Part shown: positions 1-6,185 of the stretch, in pieces | How positions within the stretch are numbered: the stretch's first letter is position 1 | How the letters are laid out: each line of letters starts with the position of its first letter | Origin: Bacteroidales bacterium | Lineage (GTDB): Bacteria; Bacteroidota; Bacteroidia; Bacteroidales; P3 | Assembly (NCBI GenBank): GCA_017560705.1 | Contig: JAFZEK010000044.1 | Location: 1-6,664, forward strand | DNA: 6,664 nucleotides | Direction: 5' to 3' | Notes under the pieces: model-generated | Databases searched by the model: none | Seen by the model: the letters and a program-made list of their open reading frames with translations, nothing else | Told to the model about the DNA's origin: nothing | Translations under genes and position numbers: made by a program

Positions 1-273
1 AAACGCATTTGATAACCAAACACACTGCGAGTGCCCGTACCTGTACGGTCGTTTTTATCAGTTCCATTGTTCATTACATGCTGCAAAAGAGTCAAATATT
101 GGTTCATTTCTATTCTGTATTATCCGTTTATATATTATTCTTTGTTTCGTATTTCGATTTGCAAATTTACGACTTTTTCAGCAGAAAACCACATTTATAT
201 TTCATAAAGACGTTATACTTTCCAACAAAAACAATAATCATCACAGAAACATAAACTACAACCGTTTGTTTTT
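1..273. other. Left-edge intergenic region, no convincing gene
   Basis: No believable coding sequence is seen here. An open frame at 9-254 on the plus strand encodes a low-complexity peptide rich in Phe, Tyr, Ile and Ser with no recognisable motif, and looks fortuitous. The first bases contain TGA at 10-12 followed directly by TAA at 13-15. These could be the tandem stops of a rightward gene lying mostly outside the window, but four codons cannot show this. A hairpin with a following T run lies at 35-56 and is listed separately. I found no clear TAnnTTTG promoter on the plus strand ahead of the thioredoxin-like gene, so that gene's promoter is not assigned. Confidence 0.5.
35..56 (+). terminator. 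Possible weak rho-independent terminator
   Basis: CCGTA and TACGG form a 5-bp stem around the loop CCTG (35-48; the full sequence is a palindrome with a 2-base centre). Three bases later there is a run of five T (52-56). This is the order expected for an intrinsic terminator acting on a rightward transcript that enters from the left edge. The stem is short, so strength is doubtful. The tandem stop codons at 10-15 would suit a gene ending just upstream, but that is inference. Confidence 0.3.
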
Positions 274-666
274 ATGACAAAAACAATAGCAATGAATACC
301 GCAGAACTAACACCACAAGATTTTATTGAAAAGGTTGTAGACTATAAAAACAAACCTAGTCAATTAAACTATTTGGGCGATAAGCCTGCCATTATTAATT
401 TCTATGCCGACGGATGTAAACCATGCAAGAACATAGAGAAGATACTCAGCGAAATATCCAAGAAATTTAAGTCTAAACTACATGTTTATAAAATAAACAT
501 CGATAGAGAGCCGGAACTATCCATTTTATTTGGAATAGGTGGTCTTCCGACATTGGTTCTAATACCACAAAACGAAGAACCTAAAATAATACAAGGAAAC
601 ATTCCCAAAAAAGATTTGATAGCAATAATCGAACGAATATTAGTGAAAAGCTCTGAATCGAAATAA
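274..666 (+). CDS. Thioredoxin-fold protein with CKPC active site
   Basis: A 130-residue thioredoxin-family protein, expected to be a cytoplasmic thiol-disulfide oxidoreductase since no signal peptide or membrane segment is visible. The fold core is clear: a beta strand (IINFYADG, 40-47) leads into the CxxC pair Cys48-Lys-Pro-Cys51, and the conserved cis-proline is in GGLPT (Pro92). The region between them has the usual helix and strand (VYKINID, 71-77). Length is slightly above that of a typical thioredoxin (about 105-110), with about 30 extra N-terminal residues before the first core strand. Two points are atypical: the motif is CKPC rather than CGPC, and the Trp normally just before the first Cys is replaced by Gly47. 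This argues against naming it trxA and leaves the redox partner unknown. The start is the ATG at 274; an in-frame ATG at 292 is an alternative. The next gene is 276 bp away, so it is probably transcribed separately. Confidence 0.88.
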   Translation: MTKTIAMNTAELTPQDFIEKVVDYKNKPSQLNYLGDKPAIINFYADGCKPCKNIEKILSEISKKFKSKLHVYKINIDREPELSILFGIGGLPTLVLIPQNEEPKIIQGNIPKKDLIAIIERILVKSSESK

Positions 667-942
667 TTTATGAGAGTTTTGCCAATATACGTTCATAAAG
701 CAAGCCTTTTTGCTCTTAAAACGCCGAAAAACAATGCAAAAAACAGCACAAACCACCTATATACGCATTGTTTTTCTTCGCTTTTTCCTCACAAATAGCT
801 CTCAATAAACTTCTGTAAAATAAATAATTATAATACACATCGCTCTTATCTTCAAATAAAAGAAAAATAATTCTATTATTAGTCGGAAAAATAGTGTAAA
901 TTTGCAACTTAGAAAAACATTAAATTTAGTATTTTGGAAATA
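667..942. other. AT-rich spacer between thioredoxin-like gene and gldE
   Basis: This spacer holds no gene I would support. A 63-codon minus-strand frame (716-907) would need a TTG start and encodes a low-complexity, Cys- and Phe-rich peptide, so I treat it as chance. AGCAA (699-703) and TTGCT (710-714) form a 5-bp stem, but no T run follows it, so it is not a convincing terminator. The gldE promoter candidate sits at the right end. Confidence 0.5.
897..904 (+). promoter_or_regulatory. Candidate Bacteroidota -7 promoter element for gldE
   Basis: TAAATTTG matches the -7 consensus of the Bacteroidota primary sigma factor (TAnnTTTG) at every fixed position and is followed by C, as is common. It lies 38 bp before the preferred gldE ATG, giving a plausible short A-rich leader. 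The -33 element (TTTG) is not clear at the expected distance; the bases around 871-880 are only T-rich. This is a motif match without transcript data. Confidence 0.5.
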
Positions 943-2229
943 ATGACTATAGACCCTCTGCCGGTGCTTGTAAGCTTACCAAACATCATGATGTTGACTG
1001 GCGTTGTTATTCTTTTTTTATTATCAGCGTTGGCTACATACTTCTTTCATGCCATCGATGAGCTTAACCGTAGCGATTATTCAGAAATTAAAAACAAAAG
1101 AACTACATACTCGTCCATAATATTACGACTCTTGGACGATGAGAATATAACCATGACATCGTTGGAGATTGCCGCCATTATGTTTCGTGGTTTTTCGCTA
1201 GTTTTAGGTATATTCCTATTCGAAAATATTGTATCAGCTTCTCATCCTCATTATTATCTTATTCTGAGTGTATGTACTATAATATACATATTATTGTTTG
1301 CTTTACTCACAATGAGACTACCCTACCACTTCGCTCAAAAAGATAATATACAAATAGTATGTCGTTGGGCTTTAGTTATAAAAATAACGGTAGTTATATT
1401 CACCCCTTTCAGTTTTATTATAAACAAACTCATAAGCAACAAGACTTTAAACAACAATTCCAACGCTCTTTCTGGCGATGAAATATCCGACGTTATAGAA
1501 ATAGCCGAAGGAGGAGAAGACGTAGAAACAGAAACAAAAATGCTAAAAGGAATTGTGCGTTTCAGCGACTTGGTTGTAAACGAGATAATGAAATCACGTG
1601 TTGATGTGGTGGCTGTGGAAATGAACACTTCCGTAGAACATATCGTACGCATGGCAAAAGAAACAGGTTTTTCTCGTATACCCGTATATGAAAACACTAT
1701 CGACAATATAAAAGGAATACTATACATAAAGGACTTGCTTCCTCTTATGATTGATAGCAAGAATTTTGAATGGAACAATCTTATACGCCCAGCCTTTTTT
1801 GTTCCTGAAACAAAAAGTGTCAGCGACTTGCTACACGAGTTTCAAGAAGATAAAATACACGTAGCAATTGTTGTTGATGAATATGGCGGAACATCAGGTT
1901 TGGTGACATTAGAAGATATTATAGAAGAAATCGTTGGCGAGATAACAGATGAATACGACAAAACTGAAACTGCTTACAATAAAATATCCGACGACACATT
2001 CCTATTCGAAGCAAAAACCAGCATAATAGATTTTTGCAAGATTATGGGGCTTTCGGATGAATGGTTCGACGAGATGCGTGGCGATGCCGAAACACTTGCA
2101 GGGCTTATTCTTGAAGTAGTAGGAGAAATACCAGCCGAAAAACAAAGCATTAAAATCAACAACTTCGATTTTTTGGTTATAAAAGCTAACAATAGACGTA
2201 TTGAACAAATTCAAGTAAAAATAAAATAA
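943..2229 (+). CDS. gldE: Gliding motility-associated protein GldE (CBS/CorC-HlyC type)
   Basis: A 428-residue inner-membrane protein of the CNNM/CorC (HlyC) superfamily. The N-terminal part has about four hydrophobic segments (residues roughly 15-37, 83-99, 104-124 and 140-164). A CBS pair follows (about 215-338), with the family signatures SRIPVYENTIDNIKGILYIK around 244-263 and VVDEYGGTSGLVTLEDIIEE at 310-329. A C-terminal CorC-type domain occupies about 345-428. This order, together with the adjacent gldD, identifies GldE rather than a generic hemolysin-like paralogue. Its biochemical role is not settled; relatives are implicated in Mg/Co transport, and it is named for its link with gliding genes in Flavobacterium. 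I chose the ATG at 943; an in-frame TTG at 934 would add three residues. The stop overlaps the gldD start by one base. No mutY or ssb gene precedes it, although those are its frequent neighbours in this phylum. Confidence 0.93.
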   Translation: MTIDPLPVLVSLPNIMMLTGVVILFLLSALATYFFHAIDELNRSDYSEIKNKRTTYSSIILRLLDDENITMTSLEIAAIMFRGFSLVLGIFLFENIVSASHPHYYLILSVCTIIYILLFALLTMRLPYHFAQKDNIQIVCRWALVIKITVVIFTPFSFIINKLISNKTLNNNSNALSGDEISDVIEIAEGGEDVETETKMLKGIVRFSDLVVNEIMKSRVDVVAVEMNTSVEHIVRMAKETGFSRIPVYENTIDNIKGILYIKDLLPLMIDSKNFEWNNLIRPAFFVPETKSVSDLLHEFQEDKIHVAIVVDEYGGTSGLVTLEDIIEEIVGEITDEYDKTETAYNKISDDTFLFEAKTSIIDFCKIMGLSDEWFDEMRGDAETLAGLILEVVGEIPAEKQSIKINNFDFLVIKANNRRIEQIQVKIK

Positions 2230-2825
2230 TGAATATGACTAAGTTTGTAAGAACATCATGCATAATTGCTACTATATTTTTATTTGTAGCATGCAACTTC
2301 GAATCGGAATATACTCCAAAACCTTCTACGTATTATAGAATTTCATTCCCCGAGAAAGAATATAATCTATACGACACAACGGCTTTACCATTCACTTTTG
2401 AAGTTCCAACATACGCAAACATTGTACACAAACGTAACGACAAAGATATTAAATGGTTCGACATCATATACCCATCGATGAACGGCACTGTGTTTATTAG
2501 CTATAAACAGCTAAATAACAAACGCACTTTGGCCCAAGAAGTGGACACAGCCCATCAGATGATGTCTGTACACTTCAATATGTCATCGGGAATACAAGAA
2601 AGCAATTATGCCGACTTCGAAAACAAAATCTTTGCAGATTCCTATACTTTGAAAGGTAACACCATAGCTTCCACCTATCAGTTTTGGGCTACAGACAGCG
2701 TAAATCACTTTGTGCGTGGTGCGTTCTACATAAATGGAAATCCAAACTACGATTCACTAGAACCTGTATACAAGTTTATCCAACAAGATATTATTCATTT
2801 TATTGAAACACTAAGATGGAAGTAA
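2229..2825 (+). CDS. gldD: Gliding motility lipoprotein GldD
   Basis: A 198-residue lipoprotein of the GldD family. The N terminus is a lipoprotein signal peptide: basic residues, a hydrophobic stretch, then the lipobox FVAC with the lipidated Cys at 22. The family signature follows directly, PKPSTYYRISFPEKEY at about 30-45, where the PKP, Y-RI and FP-K-Y residues are the conserved part. There is no acidic pair just after the Cys of the kind that directs surface export in this phylum, although Glu25 and Glu27 are near. In Flavobacterium johnsoniae GldD is needed for gliding and for full type IX secretion. Many Bacteroidales carrying such genes do not glide, so motility cannot be inferred here. 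The ATG shares its A with the gldE stop codon (TAATG at 2227-2231), which suggests translational coupling. A second ATG at 2235 is a less likely start. Confidence 0.9.
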   Translation: MNMTKFVRTSCIIATIFLFVACNFESEYTPKPSTYYRISFPEKEYNLYDTTALPFTFEVPTYANIVHKRNDKDIKWFDIIYPSMNGTVFISYKQLNNKRTLAQEVDTAHQMMSVHFNMSSGIQESNYADFENKIFADSYTLKGNTIASTYQFWATDSVNHFVRGAFYINGNPNYDSLEPVYKFIQQDIIHFIETLRWK

Positions 2826-2892
2826 ACGCAGTGTGCATTCCTAACACTTTGAAGACACTGCCTATACATTATATATACAACACACACTTATT

Positions 2893-4161
2893 ATGAGAGT
2901 TTTTAAATTTGGTGGAGCATCGGTAAATAGTGCTAGTGCCGTGCAAAACATGGCTACCATAGTGGCAAAACACAAAGACGAACAATTGGTCATTGTAGTA
3001 TCCGCTATGGGAAAAACAACTAACAACTTAGAGCTACTAGTGTCATCCAAAAATGGAATAGCTAGCAATTGGGAGGAAATCATTTCTTCTGTAAAGGATT
3101 ATCATCTAAACATTGTTTCCAATCTGTTTGAAGAAGAAAAATCATACGACGTAAAATCTAAGATTGAAGATCTTTTCTCTCTTTTGGAAGAACAACTTAA
3201 ACATCCATCATTCGACTATAATTTCAATTACGACCAAATTGTTTCGTTCGGAGAACTTATATCCACCACTATCATAAGCGAATACTTAAACCACCGCAAC
3301 ATAAACAACCAATGGGTGGACGTTCGCAACATTATAAAAACCGACTGCACATATCGTGAAGGTAAAGTGGACTGGGAATTGACACAAAGCTGTGTAACCA
3401 AAGAACTAACTCCTATCATACAAACTCATGGCATAGCTATAACCCAAGGTTTTATAGCCGGTTCTTCGCAAGGAAGCACAACAACCCTTGGTCGTGAAGG
3501 CTCCGACTACACGGCTGCTATACTTGCCTATTGTCTTTCGGCTACCGATATGGTTATATGGAAAGATGTTCCCGGATTCCTCAATGCCGATCCTAAGTTC
3601 TTTGCAAACACACAAAAGATAAACACCATTCCCTATAGCGAAGCCATCGAACTTGCCTACTATGGGGCTTCTATCATTCACCCTAAGACGGTGAAACCGC
3701 TACAAAACAAAGAAATACCACTACATGTAAAATCATTCATAACATCCGATTCTGACGGCTCTGTTATATGCTCAGCTACACACATAGAACCTGAAACACC
3801 ACTATATATATTCAAAAACAACCAAGTACTACTATCCATACAGCCAAAAGATTTTTCCTTTATAGCTGAGGACAACCTACAAAAAATATTCGGCCTATTT
3901 GCCGAAACTGGTGTTAAAGTGAATATGATTCAGAATTCGGCTATCAGCTTCTCCGTATGTATCGATGGAAAAGACATTGTATTCGACAAACTTATTCCCG
4001 TACTGCAAAAAGATTTTCACGTACGCTATAACTCCAATCTACAACTCATAACCATAAGGTACTACACTCAAGATATTGTAAACTCCATTGTGGCAAACAG
4101 AGAGATTTTCCTTGAACAACACAGCCGTCTTACTGCTCAAGTGCTAGTATCCATGGAATAA
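2893..4161 (+). CDS. lysC: Aspartate kinase, monofunctional with C-terminal ACT region
   Basis: A 422-residue aspartokinase (aspartate + ATP to 4-phospho-aspartate), the first step towards lysine, diaminopimelate, threonine and methionine. The amino-acid kinase domain spans about 1-285: KFGGAS at 5-10, SAMGKTTNNL at 37-46, SFGELIST at 118-125, TTLGREGSDYTA at 197-208, WKDVPGFLNADPK at 223-235 and YGASIIHPKT at 257-266. From about 308 the sequence fits the ACT-type allosteric region expected to bind an end-product amino acid. No homoserine dehydrogenase domain is fused, so this is not ThrA. KFGGAS replaces the commoner KFGGTS; I recall this as normal in a Bacteroidota subgroup. The gene lies 67 bp after gldD with no terminator between, so read-through from gldE-gldD is plausible. 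lysA is not next to it. The symbol lysC is by function; which end product inhibits it cannot be read here. Confidence 0.93.
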   Translation: MRVFKFGGASVNSASAVQNMATIVAKHKDEQLVIVVSAMGKTTNNLELLVSSKNGIASNWEEIISSVKDYHLNIVSNLFEEEKSYDVKSKIEDLFSLLEEQLKHPSFDYNFNYDQIVSFGELISTTIISEYLNHRNINNQWVDVRNIIKTDCTYREGKVDWELTQSCVTKELTPIIQTHGIAITQGFIAGSSQGSTTTLGREGSDYTAAILAYCLSATDMVIWKDVPGFLNADPKFFANTQKINTIPYSEAIELAYYGASIIHPKTVKPLQNKEIPLHVKSFITSDSDGSVICSATHIEPETPLYIFKNNQVLLSIQPKDFSFIAEDNLQKIFGLFAETGVKVNMIQNSAISFSVCIDGKDIVFDKLIPVLQKDFHVRYNSNLQLITIRYYTQDIVNSIVANREIFLEQHSRLTAQVLVSME

Positions 4162-4261
4162 GAATTGCGGACTCGTTTCCACTTTTCATAGTATTCTTTA
4201 TAATAATAGTCGGCGGTTTGAGAACAAGAAAATCATTCTCCTAAGCATACAACATAAAAAC

Positions 4262-4305
4262 AGCCCTTATTGCATTATCCTCCAAGGCATAATACAATAA
4301 GGGCT
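4262..4305 (-). terminator. Strong hairpin terminator between convergent genes
   Basis: AGCCCTTATTG (4262-4272) and CAATAAGGGCT (4295-4305) are perfect 11-bp complements. After one mismatch (4273/4294) the stem continues with ATTAT/ATAAT (4274-4278 and 4289-4293). Read on the minus strand, the stem is followed by GTTTTTATG, the T run of an intrinsic terminator, and it lies 21 bp beyond the stop of the OmpA-family gene. On the plus strand only ATTTG follows, so it would end aspartokinase transcripts less efficiently, although a bidirectional role is likely given the convergent layout. Confidence 0.88.
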
Positions 4306-4326
4306 ATTTGCTATAATGACAACAAG

Positions 4327-5292
4327 TTACATTCCCTTAAAATACAGCATCACCTCTGTTCTCGATGAGCTTACTTCCACATTGGTATTAGAGGGCATTT
4401 CTTGTCTTTGAGTGTATCGTCCCCTGCCCGATGCCACTAGCCTTGCCATATTTATCTTCTTGTTTTCTAATATTGTCTTCATCATACACATGGAACGCAT
4501 AGCATTCAAATCCAAATTATCTTTCAGTTCATTAGCTCCCTTGAACGGCACATTATCAGAGTAACAAAATATCATTGCTTCCACATTGGTATTGGCTTCC
4601 AACACAGCCGTCACCTTCTTTAACACTGCCATACCTTCATCCAGCAACTGCCAACTGCCCGAATTAAAAAGCAATTTATTCTCTATGGCCACCACTACCC
4701 TATTGTCTCGCACTTCCACAGTAAGCCCTTGACCATCGAAGCCGCTAAGATTTTGAGTCAAAACCCTATGCAAGTCGTCTACAACCTTGTTTTTATTCTC
4801 TACCACTTCTTTCAGCTTCTCTTCTTCTTCCAATATCTTGCGGTCTATGTCTTCCAGCTGTTCCATTCTGTCGTCGTATTCCTTTTGAAGAATCTCCAAA
4901 CGGCTTTCCTTCTCATTCAGCTGTCTTTCACGCTCTTCTAGCAACCCCCTAGCAGTGGATAAATCCATATCCTTACCCTGCATTTGTCGGTCATAATCAG
5001 TTACCGAAGCATCAAACTCTGTTCTAGTATCATTCAGTTTTTTTTGCACACTTTCAAGCTCCTTGGTCATAGTAGCTTTTTCGGCTTCTAGTTTATCATT
5101 GGCCTCTTTAAGCTGAGTGTTCTGCTCCACAAGCTTTTTATTCTCAGCATTTATATGTTGCATCTCATTCTTAGCCACTTCGTATTGCGTGTTCACTCTT
5201 TCGTTTCGCTCTTCTAGAGCCGAGTATTTCTTCATACTCACACACGAACTTACGCCTACCAACACTAACGACAATAATAATATTTTTCTCAT
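4327..5292 (-). CDS. OmpA-family lipoprotein with long coiled coil
   Basis: A 321-residue lipoprotein that probably links the outer membrane to peptidoglycan from the periplasmic side. Residues 1-16 are a signal peptide ending in the lipobox VSSC, with lipidated Cys17. The following residues (VSMKK) lack an acidic surface-export signal, which suits a periplasm-facing protein. Residues about 20-180 are charged, rich in Glu, Lys and Gln, and predicted coiled coil. The C-terminal OmpA/MotB-like domain (about 190-321) keeps the peptidoglycan-contacting Asp246 (in YSDNVPFKG) and Arg266 (in LDLNAMRS), plus the VASGRG and SRTEV segments. The usual GHTDN is degenerate here (CYSDN). An open frame extends upstream to 5343, but I chose the ATG at 5292 because it puts a proper lipoprotein signal peptide at the N terminus and is preceded by AGGA. 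It lies 128 bp after exonuclease III on the same strand and ends before a strong terminator. Confidence 0.87.
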   Translation of the reverse strand: MRKILLLSLVLVGVSSCVSMKKYSALEERNERVNTQYEVAKNEMQHINAENKKLVEQNTQLKEANDKLEAEKATMTKELESVQKKLNDTRTEFDASVTDYDRQMQGKDMDLSTARGLLEERERQLNEKESRLEILQKEYDDRMEQLEDIDRKILEEEEKLKEVVENKNKVVDDLHRVLTQNLSGFDGQGLTVEVRDNRVVVAIENKLLFNSGSWQLLDEGMAVLKKVTAVLEANTNVEAMIFCYSDNVPFKGANELKDNLDLNAMRSMCMMKTILENKKINMARLVASGRGRYTQRQEMPSNTNVEVSSSRTEVMLYFKGM

Positions 5293-5420
5293 AATTCCTA
5301 TATCTTCAATGTATAAATATCTATTTTTTAACACCTTTGGCAATGAGTGTTTCTTAGTTTCAACTGCCTATATAATGTATCCCAACTACGCCATTCGGCA
5401 CAACCTTTTACACCATTCTA

Positions 5421-6185
5421 TTAATGTTCCACCTCCGTAAGCATAGGACAGTGGTCGGAGTGGTAAGCATTGGAAAGTATGACCGAGCGTTTTAGCTTGT
5501 CCTTCAATCCTTCGCTTGCCATAATGTAGTCTATACGCCACCCCTTGTTGTTATCCCTTGCGTGGAAGCGATAACTCCACCACGTGTAGTTGTGAGGTTG
5601 GTCGTTGAAATGACGAAAAGTGTCAATAAAACCCGTCTTTATAAAACCATCTATCCACTCCCTTTCTTCGGGCAAGAAACCTGAATTTTTAGCATTTCTC
5701 ACTGGGTCGTGAATATCTATCTCCCTATGGCAGATATTAAAGTCGCCACAAATAATAAGGTTAGGACGTTCTTTTTTCAACTCATCTATATAGTTTTGAA
5801 AATCCTCAAGCCATTGCATTTTAAAGTCTTGTCGTTCATCACCGCTCGTTCCCGAAGGGTGATAAACACTGATAACCGACAAGTCGCCGTAGTCAGCTCT
5901 AATGAAACGACCCTCTCTGTCGTATTCCGGAATACCCATACCTACCACCACATTGTCAGGCACTTGCTTGCTAAGTATAGCCACACCGCTATATCCCTTC
6001 TTCTCGGCCGAATGTGCATAGGTGTTATATCCTGCAATGGAAAATTCCATAGTAGGAATTTGTTCGGGCTGAGCCTTGGTTTCTTGTATGCAAAGCACAT
6101 CGGGCGATGTAGCCTCCAACCATTCTATAAAACCCTTACCCATGGCAGCTCTTATGCCATTTACATTATATGTTGCTATCTTCAT
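5421..6185 (-). CDS. xth: Exodeoxyribonuclease III (AP endonuclease)
   Basis: A 254-residue enzyme of the exonuclease/endonuclease/phosphatase fold that cleaves DNA at abasic sites and removes 3' blocking groups in base excision repair. All active-site residues of the family are present in the expected order: Asn7 in TYNVNGIR, Glu35 in IQETK (metal ligand), Tyr108 in the YHPSG segment, Asp148 and Asn150 in CGDFN, Asp219 in WRIDYI, and Asp244-His245 in HSDHCP. Length is close to the 268 residues of the E. coli enzyme, so it looks intact. The start ATG at 6185 gives the classic N terminus MKIATYN and has no Shine-Dalgarno sequence. The gene has no adjacent repair partner. The region upstream of it (6186-6664) shows no recognisable promoter, so its promoter is unassigned. 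Confidence 0.96.
   Translation of the reverse strand: MKIATYNVNGIRAAMGKGFIEWLEATSPDVLCIQETKAQPEQIPTMEFSIAGYNTYAHSAEKKGYSGVAILSKQVPDNVVVGMGIPEYDREGRFIRADYGDLSVISVYHPSGTSGDERQDFKMQWLEDFQNYIDELKKERPNLIICGDFNICHREIDIHDPVRNAKNSGFLPEEREWIDGFIKTGFIDTFRHFNDQPHNYTWWSYRFHARDNNKGWRIDYIMASEGLKDKLKRSVILSNAYHSDHCPMLTEVEH

Noticed and set aside
162..169. TAAATTTG on the minus strand, a perfect -7 promoter match pointing left
   Set aside because: No leftward gene is visible in the window, no -33 element is evident at the right distance, and the motif is short enough to occur by chance in AT-rich DNA.
9..254. Plus-strand open frame of 81 codons at the left edge
   Set aside because: The product is low complexity with no motif, its early part runs through a palindromic hairpin, and it carries no sign of a family. 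AT-rich non-coding sequence readily gives such frames.
716..907. Minus-strand frame of 63 codons between the thioredoxin-like gene and gldE
   Set aside because: It would start at TTG inside the likely gldE promoter region, and its Cys/Phe-rich product has no recognisable feature.
5293..5343. N-terminal extension of the OmpA-family protein to the upstream ATG at 5343
   Set aside because: The extra 17 residues would bury the lipoprotein signal peptide behind a charged segment; the internal ATG at 5292 gives a standard lipoprotein start.
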